A stretch of DNA of 64,000 nucleotides, taken from positions 1 to 64,000 of the forward strand of contig DATGMP010000149.1 of NCBI GenBank assembly GCA_035293565.1, given 5' to 3'. The notes below the pieces were generated by a model that was not told where the DNA came from, did no database searches, and worked only from the letters and a program-made list of their open reading frames with translations. Shown in pieces: positions 38,001-43,794 of the stretch. Position 1 is the stretch's first letter; the number at the start of each line of letters is the position of its first letter. The DNA comes from DATGMP01 sp035293565 (GTDB lineage Bacteria > Pseudomonadota > Alphaproteobacteria > BOG-932 > Roseiterribacteraceae). The translations under genes were made by a program, and so were the position numbers.

Positions 38001-38780
38001 GCCTTGACCGACGTCGTCACCGGCAATGTCGGCTCGATCACCGGGGCCAGCTCTGGCGCCTTCAGCAGCAGCGGAACGCTGGGGACGGGCGTGGCCGCCG
38101 GCGGCAATTCCAACGCCCTACAGATCGGCCTCAACACCGGCACGGCGGGCGTGTACAACGGCCAGGCCAACCTCGCCCTGAACAGCCATGACGCCGATCT
38201 GGCGGACGTGGCGCTCTCCACCGCGCCGGTCGCCTTGGAGGCCCAGGTCAACAACTATGCGCACGGCACCTACCTGGGTGAAGGCGGGGCCGGCACGCTT
38301 TCCGGCTCGGGCTCGACCTTCAAGCTCGACTTCGGCACCGTGACGGAGAGCCCCGGCTCGCTGATGGCGGACCTCGGCGTGGAGAACGACGCGATCGGGC
38401 CCGCCGACGCCCTCTCGGCGGTGCTGGACCCGGGCAACCCGGCGCTGCCGGCCAATCTGACGCTCAACGGCTTCAATACCGTGAGCGATCTCGCCGCCGG
38501 CAGCATCGACAACCTCCTGTCGGTCGCCCTCGACACCAGCGCGCTCGGCTTCTTCGACGTGTTCGTCAAGCTCGATCTCAGCGGCAGCAACGCCAGCGGC
38601 TACGACGCCGCGCTCGCCGGCGAGCCCTTCTTGACCTTGGAGCTCACCGGGGACATCGTGACCTCCGGACCGCCCCCCGCGCCCGAGCCCGGCAGCTTCG
38701 CACTCTTCGGAAGCGCCCTGATCGGACTGACCGTGGTGCGGTGGCGCAGAAAGGCCGGTGGGAGGATTGGCTCTGCTTGA
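32040..38780 (+). CDS. Giant exported repeat protein with C-terminal PEP-CTERM sorting signal
   Basis: A 2246-residue protein. A signal peptide with a twin-Arg-like stretch (SRRGRFLAG) and a hydrophobic core ends near SAHATA. Residues about 125-1080 are five tandem units of 201-207 residues with the recurrent cores DLRVADGTKLTGGGT, LTNVDNTIQGAG and GGFVNQGLLEAT, predicted to form a beta-helix. Residues about 1340-2100 hold some seven modules of about 120 residues starting with NFG-type motifs, like choice-of-anchor/immunoglobulin-like modules. Residues 2213-2240 are a PEP-CTERM signal: PEP, a short hydrophobic helix, then RWRRK. Apart from the signal peptide I see no cysteine. PEP-CTERM proteins are processed by an exosortase and released or attached outside; no exosortase is in this window. 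A GAGGGGG ribosome-binding site precedes the ATG. Codons 19-22 contain ten consecutive G. Confidence 0.85.
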   Translation: MSNPGTSITCRSAIASPCGGGASRRGRFLAGVSAAAILALAGGPRSAHATAISWAADVNGSFNDNTKWNPATVPGSTDDVTISQGTTATPDTVTSSTNNTINSLVTGAHDTLSSTNGTFTVNNGGTNAGTIAIGNNTLFQLGGALSNTGAITINSSGNTTDLRVADGTKLSGGGTVTLNDQPSNLNRIWGIANSGAETLTNVDNTIQGAGSIGFSNSIEIINQSKGVINANATHSLVVTPSTNPTVTAPNGGGFVNQGLMESTNTGGLVLSSGVFNNKGGTIEAVGTGNDVFLQAGTTVSGGTLNGSGGGIVHTASGNQATLDGSSQGTLTILGAYRGDNNTTTVLDGTISNQGNLSLNSIGNTTDLHIADGTKLTGGGTITLSDVSSGLNRIFGFTNSGTETLTNVDNTIQGAGSIGVSNSIEVINQSKGVIDANATNSLVIAPTLNGSVVTPNGGGFVNQGLLEATNKGGLVLAQGQFNNSGGTIEAVGAGNDVFLQGGVTVSGGTVNGSGGGIVHTVSGQTANLDGSSTAGTLTILGTYQGDNNSATQLFGTIANKGNLLINSNGGNNADLRVADGTKLMGGGTVTLSDQASNFNRIWGVTNSGTETLTNVDNTIQGAGSIGVSNSIEVINQSGGVIDANSASNSLVIAPTVNGSVVTPNGGGFVNQGLLEATKAGGLVLAQGQFNNKTGTIEAVGAGNNVYLQGSVVVSGGTLTSSGGGVVQTTTGQQASLDGTSQGALTNSGTFQVTNNSTVFLDGTINNTGTINVAAGGNSTDLRMADGTQLTGGGTITLSDSANNRIFGAANNGIETVTNVNNTIQGAGQFGVSNSLEFINKATIDANGTNQLVIAPTTNGTLVSANKGGFVNQGLLEATNTGGLVLNGGVFNNQTGTIEAIGTGNNVYLQNSVTIAGGTVTSSGGGIVQMVAGHTATLDGSTVGALTNSGTFQVTNNSTVFLDGTIKNTGTINVAAGGNSTDLRVADGTQLTGGGTVTLSDSPNNRIFGAANNGLETLTNVDNTIQGAGQFGVSNSIAIVNGGTIDATGANALVIAPTVNGSFAAGLENQAGGVLEGSGAGGLSITQGIIDNQGTVQALNGSSVTYGPSTTNKNNVGGTLTGGIWKAISTGGGATVSITGGPVVTDAAKITVSGAGSIFQAGNGSTFTPLEVSLTTIASSGELHVLDNRNYTTTNDIGNSGLLDLGGGVFASHSLTNTSTGTVSGFGTITPVLGQLSNSGLVHATGGTLTVTPGISGSGGNVTIDSGAGLNLSLATAGSQAATLKDSGAMSLGAQSVTVFADYNNTNFGTGNSFNKHANVTTTGGQILASGTTAQTLTGNVTNGTTSSPSMNFGNVHVKSSTTLNYAVNDVGSGGPSLRGALQTSVNGGNISDGRLSGSGVTASNYGPIAQGSATGNLAVTFNATSAGALSGQTVHVANNFDNVGEQTLSIGGAAYDYANPTVNNSPIVFGNHHVKDVITQQGVSITNTVVSNAAFQEGLDAGAGAVTGGVTTNGGSFTNLAAGSTNNSAITVGIDTTTAGSKSGTVALSLTSNGAIDGLANTALSSQSVTVTGAVYNLASSNIIAPINFGVLHTGAGNVTKTLSITNTAPTGGFSEGLDSSFGSYANSGGSITPTFSGSIANLAAGATDNTSMMATISTATAGVVSGTVTVHQASDGATTSGLGITALADQGVGVSGTVNATITNLAQPTVNTTQPVNFGNVRIGTPVTPTALSITNSAPVSSFTEKLIGNVTGTTGTGITAAGGFGPPTANPELAGGQTDTTSITVGIDSSSAGAKSGNAVIDFKSDGTAFSGGTITDLGNTNVAVTGNVYRLATGSAASPAAIGATRVGAGPLTGNLSVTNTAASDGFSENLDAAISGTGGQVTASSGSVTGLAAGNTNGSGLSVTLDSASSGVKSGTATVQFKSDGTGIDGGAPVDNGSQVVTVTGKVYQTAVASVSPGPVNFGIVHKGDTVAPQSINVANTASGALTDVVTGNVGSITGASSGAFSSSGTLGTGVAAGGNSNALQIGLNTGTAGVYNGQANLALNSHDADLADVALSTAPVALEAQVNNYAHGTYLGEGGAGTLSGSGSTFKLDFGTVTESPGSLMADLGVENDAIGPADALSAVLDPGNPALPANLTLNGFNTVSDLAAGSIDNLLSVALDTSALGFFDVFVKLDLSGSNASGYDAALAGEPFLTLELTGDIVTSGPPPAPEPGSFALFGSALIGLTVVRWRRKAGGRIGSA
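32094..32103 (+). repeat. Ten-G homopolymer in the signal-peptide coding region
   Basis: Ten consecutive G cover codons 19-21 and the first base of codon 22 of the giant exported-protein gene. Gain or loss of one G would shift the frame: with eleven G the reading meets TAA near 32240, and with nine G a TAA about 30 codons downstream. Such tracts act as on/off switches by slipped-strand mispairing in other bacteria. Confidence 0.9.
33226..33325 (+). repeat. Exact 100-base direct repeat, copy 1
   Basis: This stretch is identical, as far as I can read, to 33847-33946. The offset of 621 bases equals 207 codons, one repeat unit of the giant protein. Identity at third codon positions points to recent duplication or gene conversion. 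Confidence 0.85.
33847..33946 (+). repeat. Exact 100-base direct repeat, copy 2
   Basis: Second copy of 33226-33325, in the following repeat unit of the same gene and in the same frame. Confidence 0.85.
34259..34330 (+). repeat. Exact 72-base direct repeat, copy 1
   Basis: Identical to 34862-34933, offset 603 bases or 201 codons, between the fourth and fifth units of the giant protein. The protein segment is TNSGTFQVTNNSTVFLDGTI. Confidence 0.85.
34862..34933 (+). repeat. Exact 72-base direct repeat, copy 2
   Basis: Second copy of 34259-34330 in the same gene and frame. Confidence 0.85.
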
Positions 38781-39090
38781 ACGATCCGCGAAGTGGCAAT
38801 GGCCGGCCGCAACAGGGGTAGCCATCCTTGCGCTGGTGCTGGTCATCGTCAATTCGATCCTGGTTCTGGGCAACGTCAGCCGACAGACCGACGTCAACCA
38901 GCGTCAGCAGTTCATCAACCAGTCCGTCCAGCTCTCGCGGATCAGCCAGGCACTCGTCAATGCGCTCGCGCAATCAGCCGTCGAAAACGGCGACAACGAT
39001 ATAAAGGAGCTTCTGGCGGAAAGCGGCTTTACCATCCAGCCGGCGAATCCCCAGACCGAGACGCCGCCCGCGAGCCCGGCGGGAAAATAG
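38758..39090 (+). CDS. Small single-pass membrane protein downstream of the giant protein
   Basis: A 110-residue protein from a GTG that overlaps the 3' end of the giant gene by 23 bases. One transmembrane helix is at about residues 17-38 (AATGVAILALVLVIVNSILV). It is followed by a predicted helical or coiled segment with many Gln, Asn, Ser and Ala (QQFINQSVQLSRISQALVNA) and a Pro/Thr-rich tail. The orientation places most of it outside the inner membrane. I recognise no family. The overlap suggests co-expression with the exported protein. Confidence 0.65.
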   Translation: MGGLALLERSAKWQWPAATGVAILALVLVIVNSILVLGNVSRQTDVNQRQQFINQSVQLSRISQALVNALAQSAVENGDNDIKELLAESGFTIQPANPQTETPPASPAGK

Positions 39091-39094
39091 AGCC

Positions 39095-39400
39095 ATGACC
39101 GATCACGCCGAAATGCCCGAAGCGTTCCAGCCCAGTCTCGCCATACCGCTGATCATCGGGCTCCTGGCCTTCGTCCTGTTCCTCGCTTTCCAAACCAGCC
39201 AAATCCTGTCCGCGCGATCGGTTCTCGCGCTCGCCCGCGCCAATCAGAACGGCCCGATGGAGGAAGCCTCCAAAGCCCGCCGGCAGCTCGACACGATCGC
39301 CAACCGAACCGCCGAGCTCGCCGCCAAGGGCAACACGAATGCCCAAGCAATCGTTGCCGACCTGGCGCGGCAAGGCATTCAAATCAATACCGCCAAATAA
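39095..39400 (+). CDS. Second small single-pass membrane protein of the cassette
   Basis: A 101-residue protein starting 4 bases after the previous gene. One transmembrane helix lies at about residues 14-36 (SLAIPLIIGLLAFVLFLAFQ). A predicted helical segment with many Ala, Arg and Gln follows, ending AIVADLARQGIQINTAK. Its architecture mirrors the upstream protein (short cytoplasmic start, one helix, amphipathic helical domain ending in a G-[FI]-[TQ]-I pattern), so the pair may have arisen by duplication and could form a hetero-oligomer. This is inference; no domain is recognised. Confidence 0.65.
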   Translation: MTDHAEMPEAFQPSLAIPLIIGLLAFVLFLAFQTSQILSARSVLALARANQNGPMEEASKARRQLDTIANRTAELAAKGNTNAQAIVADLARQGIQINTAK

Positions 39401-39484
39401 GGCGACATCCGCAACGACGTCGTCCACGGCATCAAGCCGTCGCGGCGCCTTGGCGTTGCGGCTCGTGAATACCTTGGGTTTCGA

Positions 39485-39534
39485 TGGCGCTGCCGCACAG
39501 GATTGAACTGTGGATCTCTCCCTTACTAAAGGAT
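39485..39534 (-). pseudogene. 3' half of a tRNA-Thr gene, likely attachment-site remnant
   Basis: On the minus strand this reads as the 3' part of a tRNA-Thr: a degraded anticodon arm (loop TTAGTAA instead of the usual TTGGTAA), variable region, a complete T arm (CACAG-TTCAATC-CTGTG), the 3' acceptor strand GCAGC, then GCCA. The 5' half and D arm are missing. Integrating elements often carry or leave such 3' tRNA copies. The AbiE module lies directly beside it. No full tRNA-Thr is in the window. Confidence 0.55.
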
Positions 39535-39703
39535 GCAATTCCCAGTTGGCGGTGGCTTATGTTTTTGTCCCAGATCGTCAACTGTCAGGCGGTCGGTCAC
39601 GGGGTGCGGTAGCGCCGAGGCGTTAAGGTATTCGCGTCAGTCGGAGGTCTCGGCGCGGACGACAATTTTTCCGTCGGCTCGATCGGACTCGTGGTTCGCC
39701 CTG

Positions 39704-40612
39704 TCAAATCCGAAACGCGCCGGGCGTTTCGGGGCCGGAAGCCGACAGGCTGGTTTTCATCTTCTTGAAGATCCCGCCGACGGCGGAGATCAGATAGTCG
39801 AGAAACCTCTCGTCCCCTAACCTGGCGGCGAAAGTGTCCCGATCGATGAACCGCTGCATCTGGTCCTTGAAGGGCTTGCTCCTGACGATCTCCGGGATTT
39901 GGGCGATCGCCCTGTCCAAGAGCTCCTGATAGTTCTCGATGCCGTAATCGCCAGCTTTGCGCAGGACCATATCCGGATCGAGGGAGGCGCCCTGCTGGGT
40001 GAGCCAGGCAAGATCCCAGATGTCGCGATGCCGAACGCGCGCGCCAAGAGCGGCGGGGAAGGCGAGAACCTTGTCCGCCATGACCTCCGAGACGGTTTCG
40101 GCGAGGACCAGCACGCTCGGGTAGCCTTCCAGGAACTCGTAATTTGTCCGGAGAGGCAACAGTTCGCTCGTGTAGGCCGGCACGGCCGCGACCTCTACCT
40201 TGATCTTCTGCCGGGGCATATGGCGGTTGCCTGGGGTTGTCTCCACGCTGACCTGCCATTTGTCGACCTTGACTTCGTCCCGCTTTCGAGCGGGCTTCCC
40301 CGTCACGTCGACATTGAGGCCATACCTGCTGCCGATATGCTCCTCCAGGCAGTCTTTGATATTGGCCATGTTGCTTGCGGCGAATTCCTTGCCGCCGGCG
40401 AAATCGAGATCCTCGCTGAACCTTTGCGAGCCGCGACACAGCCTGAGCGATGTTCCGCCCTGGAACACCAGCCCCTTGAGCAAGCCGGCTGCATCCAGCG
40501 CCTGGAAGATGTCGTAGTGGAGGATCTCCTTTTCGACAACGGGACGCATCGCCGTCAGACCCGGCTTCCTCATCGCCCGCTCGACCAGTTGATTGAAGTC
40601 TTGCGGATTCAT
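39704..40612 (-). CDS. abiEii: AbiEii/AbiGii-family nucleotidyltransferase toxin
   Basis: A 302-residue protein with the nucleotidyltransferase signature of the AbiEii family: GGTSLR at residues 52-57 followed by EDLDF at 67-71, and later MADKVLAFPAALG and RHRDIWDLAWL. Characterised members are bacteriostatic toxins that transfer nucleotides to tRNA or similar targets and give abortive-infection immunity to phage. The ATG overlaps the TGA of the upstream antitoxin gene as ATGA, the usual operon order. It probably sits on a small integrated element bordered by the tRNA-Thr fragment. Confidence 0.85.
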   Translation of the reverse strand: MNPQDFNQLVERAMRKPGLTAMRPVVEKEILHYDIFQALDAAGLLKGLVFQGGTSLRLCRGSQRFSEDLDFAGGKEFAASNMANIKDCLEEHIGSRYGLNVDVTGKPARKRDEVKVDKWQVSVETTPGNRHMPRQKIKVEVAAVPAYTSELLPLRTNYEFLEGYPSVLVLAETVSEVMADKVLAFPAALGARVRHRDIWDLAWLTQQGASLDPDMVLRKAGDYGIENYQELLDRAIAQIPEIVRSKPFKDQMQRFIDRDTFAARLGDERFLDYLISAVGGIFKKMKTSLSASGPETPGAFRI

Positions 40613-41148
40613 GCGGGCGCGATCTCGGATTCGTCGAGCATGCCGACGTTGCGTCCGACGCGCTTGAGATCCCGAATGGCCGCCTCCCGCTTCGCGATGC
40701 GCAGCGGCCGCCCCTCGACCGCCTCGGTATGCTCGACGATGTCGGCGGGCCGGCGCTTCGTGTGCTTGAACTCGATGGTCCCGTACGGAGTCCTGTAGAC
40801 GCCGTCGCGGCCCGTGGTCATGACGGTGATCCGATCGATCGGAATCTGCGAGATCACGCCGTATTCGGAAAGCATCGATTCCAACGAGACATAGGAAAAG
40901 CAGCCAGGGCGCAAAGCCTTGGCGATGTCTTCAATGACCCGGCTGTGCTTCGACGCAGCGGCCGGATTCACGTAAACGCCCCTGGCGGCGCGGACGAGGA
41001 GGCCGTCAGCGGCCATCCGCCCAAGGGACTTCTCCATCGCCTTCTCAGTCTCCTGGGGAAACATCTTTTCGATGTCGCGCTTGGCGAACACGAAAACCCC
41101 CCGCCTATCGAGCTCGGCCAGGCGGCGGATGAGGTCGATCTTCTTCAT
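40609..41148 (-). CDS. abiEi: AbiEi-family antitoxin and autorepressor
   Basis: A 179-residue protein with an N-terminal winged helix (about residues 1-60, including the basic wing LLVRAARGVYVNP) and a C-terminal antitoxin domain. The pattern matches the AbiEi family, which represses its own promoter by binding inverted repeats and neutralises the AbiEii toxin without direct binding. A GGGGTGA ribosome-binding site precedes the ATG. Directly upstream lie inverted ACCCGACA octamers that fit an autoregulatory operator. Confidence 0.8.
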   Translation of the reverse strand: MKKIDLIRRLAELDRRGVFVFAKRDIEKMFPQETEKAMEKSLGRMAADGLLVRAARGVYVNPAAASKHSRVIEDIAKALRPGCFSYVSLESMLSEYGVISQIPIDRITVMTTGRDGVYRTPYGTIEFKHTKRRPADIVEHTEAVEGRPLRIAKREAAIRDLKRVGRNVGMLDESEIAPA

Positions 41149-41160
41149 AAGTCACCCCAT

Positions 41161-41246
41161 ACCCGACAAAAATGTCGGGTTATCGATGACTTAATATGGG
41201 ACAATTAGGATTGTGCGTCAAGCTTCAAGTCTACATGAACCCGACA
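41161..41246 (-). promoter_or_regulatory. Inverted octamer operators upstream of the AbiE genes
   Basis: Three copies of the octamer ACCCGACA or its complement: ACCCGACA at 41161-41168, TGTCGGGT at 41173-41180 (forming a perfect inverted repeat 12 bases upstream of the abiEi start) and ACCCGACA at 41239-41246. The arrangement is what an AbiEi repressor with two winged-helix contacts would bind. The function is inferred from the family. Confidence 0.5.
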
Positions 41247-41551
41247 TATTCGTAGTGTTAACGTCGACTTGTTTTTCTCCGAAGTGTCCAGCCGGGCTTC
41301 AGCCGCTGCGCGGCAAAGCTGCTGAACGCCCAAAGCTGCCAGAGGCCGAAACGCGAAACCGTCGTCGTTGACCCCTTCAGAGACCAGCGCGTGAAGCGTT
41401 CGTAGCTTGTCTGCCGCTGGCATGCCTTGGTCTACGGGATTTGGGTCCAGAATTTTGCGATAGATCGGAAGCGCTCCCGCGCGCTCTGACCCTTCGGTGC
41501 GCACAGCGATCGGCCTAAACTGAGTCGTTCCAGTCGGCCGACGGAGGGCGT
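41205..41551. other. Intergenic stretch with one doubtful minus-strand frame
   Basis: About 350 bases lie between the AbiE operator region and the penicillin-acylase gene. A minus-strand frame (41205-41504, 99 residues) contains IYRKILDPNPVDQG and TLHALVSEGVNDDGFAFRPL, which look somewhat protein-like. There is no recognisable domain or ribosome-binding site. It may be a gene fragment. The promoter of the plus-strand operon must also lie here. Confidence 0.25.
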
Positions 41552-43792
41552 ATGCGGCTCAGGACGGTGAGGGGGACTTTGCGGCTGGGCGCGTATCTTC
41601 TGCTTTCCGCGCCTCGACCGCCCCGGGCGGATACGGTCGGGCTCGAGCAGAGGCTGGCAGCGCTCCCGCTCGATGGCGCTCCGATCGAGCATCCGGTCGA
41701 GATTCGCTGGAACGCGCATCAGGTTCCCTTCGTCCTCGCCCGGACCGATCGCGACTTGGCGGCGGCATTGGGGCTGGTCCATGCGCATTTGCGGCTCGGC
41801 CAGATGGAGACCTTGCGTCGCGTCGGTTACGGTCGCATCAGCGAAACCGTCGGGCCCGTGGCGCTCGAGCTCGATCAGACATTGCGGATCATCGATTTCG
41901 GTCAGGCCGTGCCGGATACGCTCCGGATGCTGCCGCGAGAGACACGCGATTGGCTCGATGCTTTCGTGAGCGGCATCAATCATTATCTGATGGCGGTCAC
42001 GGCGCTCCCGCATGAATTCGCGCTGTTCGGGCTCGAACGTGAGCCGTGGCGGGTTGAGGACATCCTGACGCTCGGCCGCCTGGTCGGCGCCGACATCACC
42101 TGGCTCGCCTGGCTGCAGCTTATGCATCTTCGCTCCTCTCCGGAGTGGAACCGCATCTGGTCCAAGCTCATCGAGACGGGCCGGGGACTGGGACCGAATC
42201 TGGCGGCTTCGGATGGGGTCGGGTCTGCCGCCATGCAAGCGGCGCTCGGCGTGAACAATCGCGCGGGCAGCAATTGTCTCGCGGTCTCCGCGCGGCGCAG
42301 CGCCGGCGGCTCCGCCTGGTTGGCGGGTGATCCGCACCTAGGTCTGTCGCTGCCGAACAATTGGCTGCTCGCCGGATACAAATCGCCGAGCTACGACGCG
42401 GTGGGGCTGATGATCCCCGGCCTGCCGTTCCTGGCGATCGGGCGCAACCCGTGGATCGCCTGGGGCGGTACGAATCTTCACGCGGCTGCGAGTGAACTCG
42501 TCGACATATCCGAGATTCCCGATGCCGCGCTCGAAGGCCAAGAAGAGACGATCCGGGTGCGTTGGGGCAATGCGCGTACATGCGTCGTTCGCCGTCATGG
42601 GCGAAGTCCCGTACTGTCGGACTCGGCCTTCTTTCGTTCTGCGGACCGAAAACTCGCGCTTCGCTGGGTCGGGCATACTCCGAGCGACGAGTTCACAGCG
42701 ATGCTTAGAGTCAATCGGGCGCACGGCTGGGACGATTTCTCGGCGGCGCTCGAAGGCTTCGCCGTGCCCGGACAGAACATGATCTATGCCGACGTGACGG
42801 GCGAGGTCGGCCATGCGCTGGCTGCCTGGGTTCCGAAAGGGCTCGAGAAGGCGCCTGCCGATCTGATTTCGCACAGCGGCGAATGGAACGGATTCGTGAC
42901 CGGAGGCGGTCTCCCTCGGCGTCACGGCTCGGCTGTCGATTTCGTCGTGTCGGCGAATGACGGCCCGCCCGAGACGGAAATCGTCGTCGGTCATTTCTTC
43001 TCTTCGCCGACCCGCCGCGACAGGATTTCATCGCTGCTGAGCAGCGCCGATCGCATCGGCTTCTCGGAATTGGTCAAGCTGCAGCGCGATGTCGTTGCGC
43101 CGACCGCCCGGGAGCTCGCGCTCGAATTCGCCCGTCTGGCTCGCGCGGGCGGCGCTATCGACGAAAAATCCGCGCGCCTCGTCTCGTTGCTCGAAACCTG
43201 GGACGGCGCCTATGACGCGGAGTCCGCAGCGCCGGCCGCATTCGAAGCGTTGCTGTCGCATTTCGCGAAGCTCTTCTATCCGCACACCATCCAAGCAGCC
43301 TATGCGGCGGGCTGGGCCATGCGCGACCTGATCGCCGATGATGTCCGAGCCGCCGATCCGGGCCAGATCGGGCCGCTCGTGCGGCAGGCGGTCCAGCGAA
43401 CGGCAAAGAGCCTCGGCCTGCGCGCATGGGGTCGGATCCATCGCCTTCGTCTCACTTATATGCTGGGCGCCTTACCGGTCATCGGCCGTCGCTATCGGTA
43501 TCTCGACCTCCCGACCGGAGGCGGCAGCGAGACAATCATGAAAACGGCGAATGGCCTGACGGACCGACGCCATGCCGTGCGCTACGGCTCGAACGCGCGC
43601 TATATTTTTGACATGTCCGATGCGGACGGCGCGCACCTCGTGCTGTTGGGAGGGCAGGATGGCTGGTTCGGCAGCAGCAGCTTTACCGATCAGGTCGCGC
43701 TATGGCGCCGCGGCGACTACATCCGCATGCCGCTGCGACGAGAAACTGTGCTGACCGAGTTCCCCTTCGTCACGATGTTGACGAAGAGCTAG
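41552..43792 (+). CDS. Penicillin acylase family N-terminal-nucleophile hydrolase
   Basis: A 746-residue member of the penicillin/acyl-homoserine-lactone acylase family, which cleaves amide bonds after self-processing to alpha and beta chains. The predicted nucleophile is Ser240 in NNRAGSNCLAVSA, followed by the family segment WLAGDPHLGLSLPNNW. This would give an alpha part of about 239 residues and a beta part of about 507. The N-terminus is only weakly hydrophobic, so export is uncertain. It ends 2 bases before the GH3-family gene, so the two form an operon; amide hydrolysis and amide synthesis may work on related conjugates (inference). Confidence 0.85.
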   Translation: MRLRTVRGTLRLGAYLLLSAPRPPRADTVGLEQRLAALPLDGAPIEHPVEIRWNAHQVPFVLARTDRDLAAALGLVHAHLRLGQMETLRRVGYGRISETVGPVALELDQTLRIIDFGQAVPDTLRMLPRETRDWLDAFVSGINHYLMAVTALPHEFALFGLEREPWRVEDILTLGRLVGADITWLAWLQLMHLRSSPEWNRIWSKLIETGRGLGPNLAASDGVGSAAMQAALGVNNRAGSNCLAVSARRSAGGSAWLAGDPHLGLSLPNNWLLAGYKSPSYDAVGLMIPGLPFLAIGRNPWIAWGGTNLHAAASELVDISEIPDAALEGQEETIRVRWGNARTCVVRRHGRSPVLSDSAFFRSADRKLALRWVGHTPSDEFTAMLRVNRAHGWDDFSAALEGFAVPGQNMIYADVTGEVGHALAAWVPKGLEKAPADLISHSGEWNGFVTGGGLPRRHGSAVDFVVSANDGPPETEIVVGHFFSSPTRRDRISSLLSSADRIGFSELVKLQRDVVAPTARELALEFARLARAGGAIDEKSARLVSLLETWDGAYDAESAAPAAFEALLSHFAKLFYPHTIQAAYAAGWAMRDLIADDVRAADPGQIGPLVRQAVQRTAKSLGLRAWGRIHRLRLTYMLGALPVIGRRYRYLDLPTGGGSETIMKTANGLTDRRHAVRYGSNARYIFDMSDADGAHLVLLGGQDGWFGSSSFTDQVALWRRGDYIRMPLRRETVLTEFPFVTMLTKS

Positions 43793-43794
43793 CG

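Noticed and set aside
32040..38780. Classical autotransporter (type V) assignment for the giant protein
   Set aside because: The repeats resemble autotransporter passengers, but the C-terminus is a PEP-CTERM signal and not a 12-stranded beta-barrel.
41205..41504. 99-residue minus-strand protein
   Set aside because: It is only slightly protein-like, with no ribosome-binding site or domain; kept as a note on the intergenic stretch and not called as a gene.
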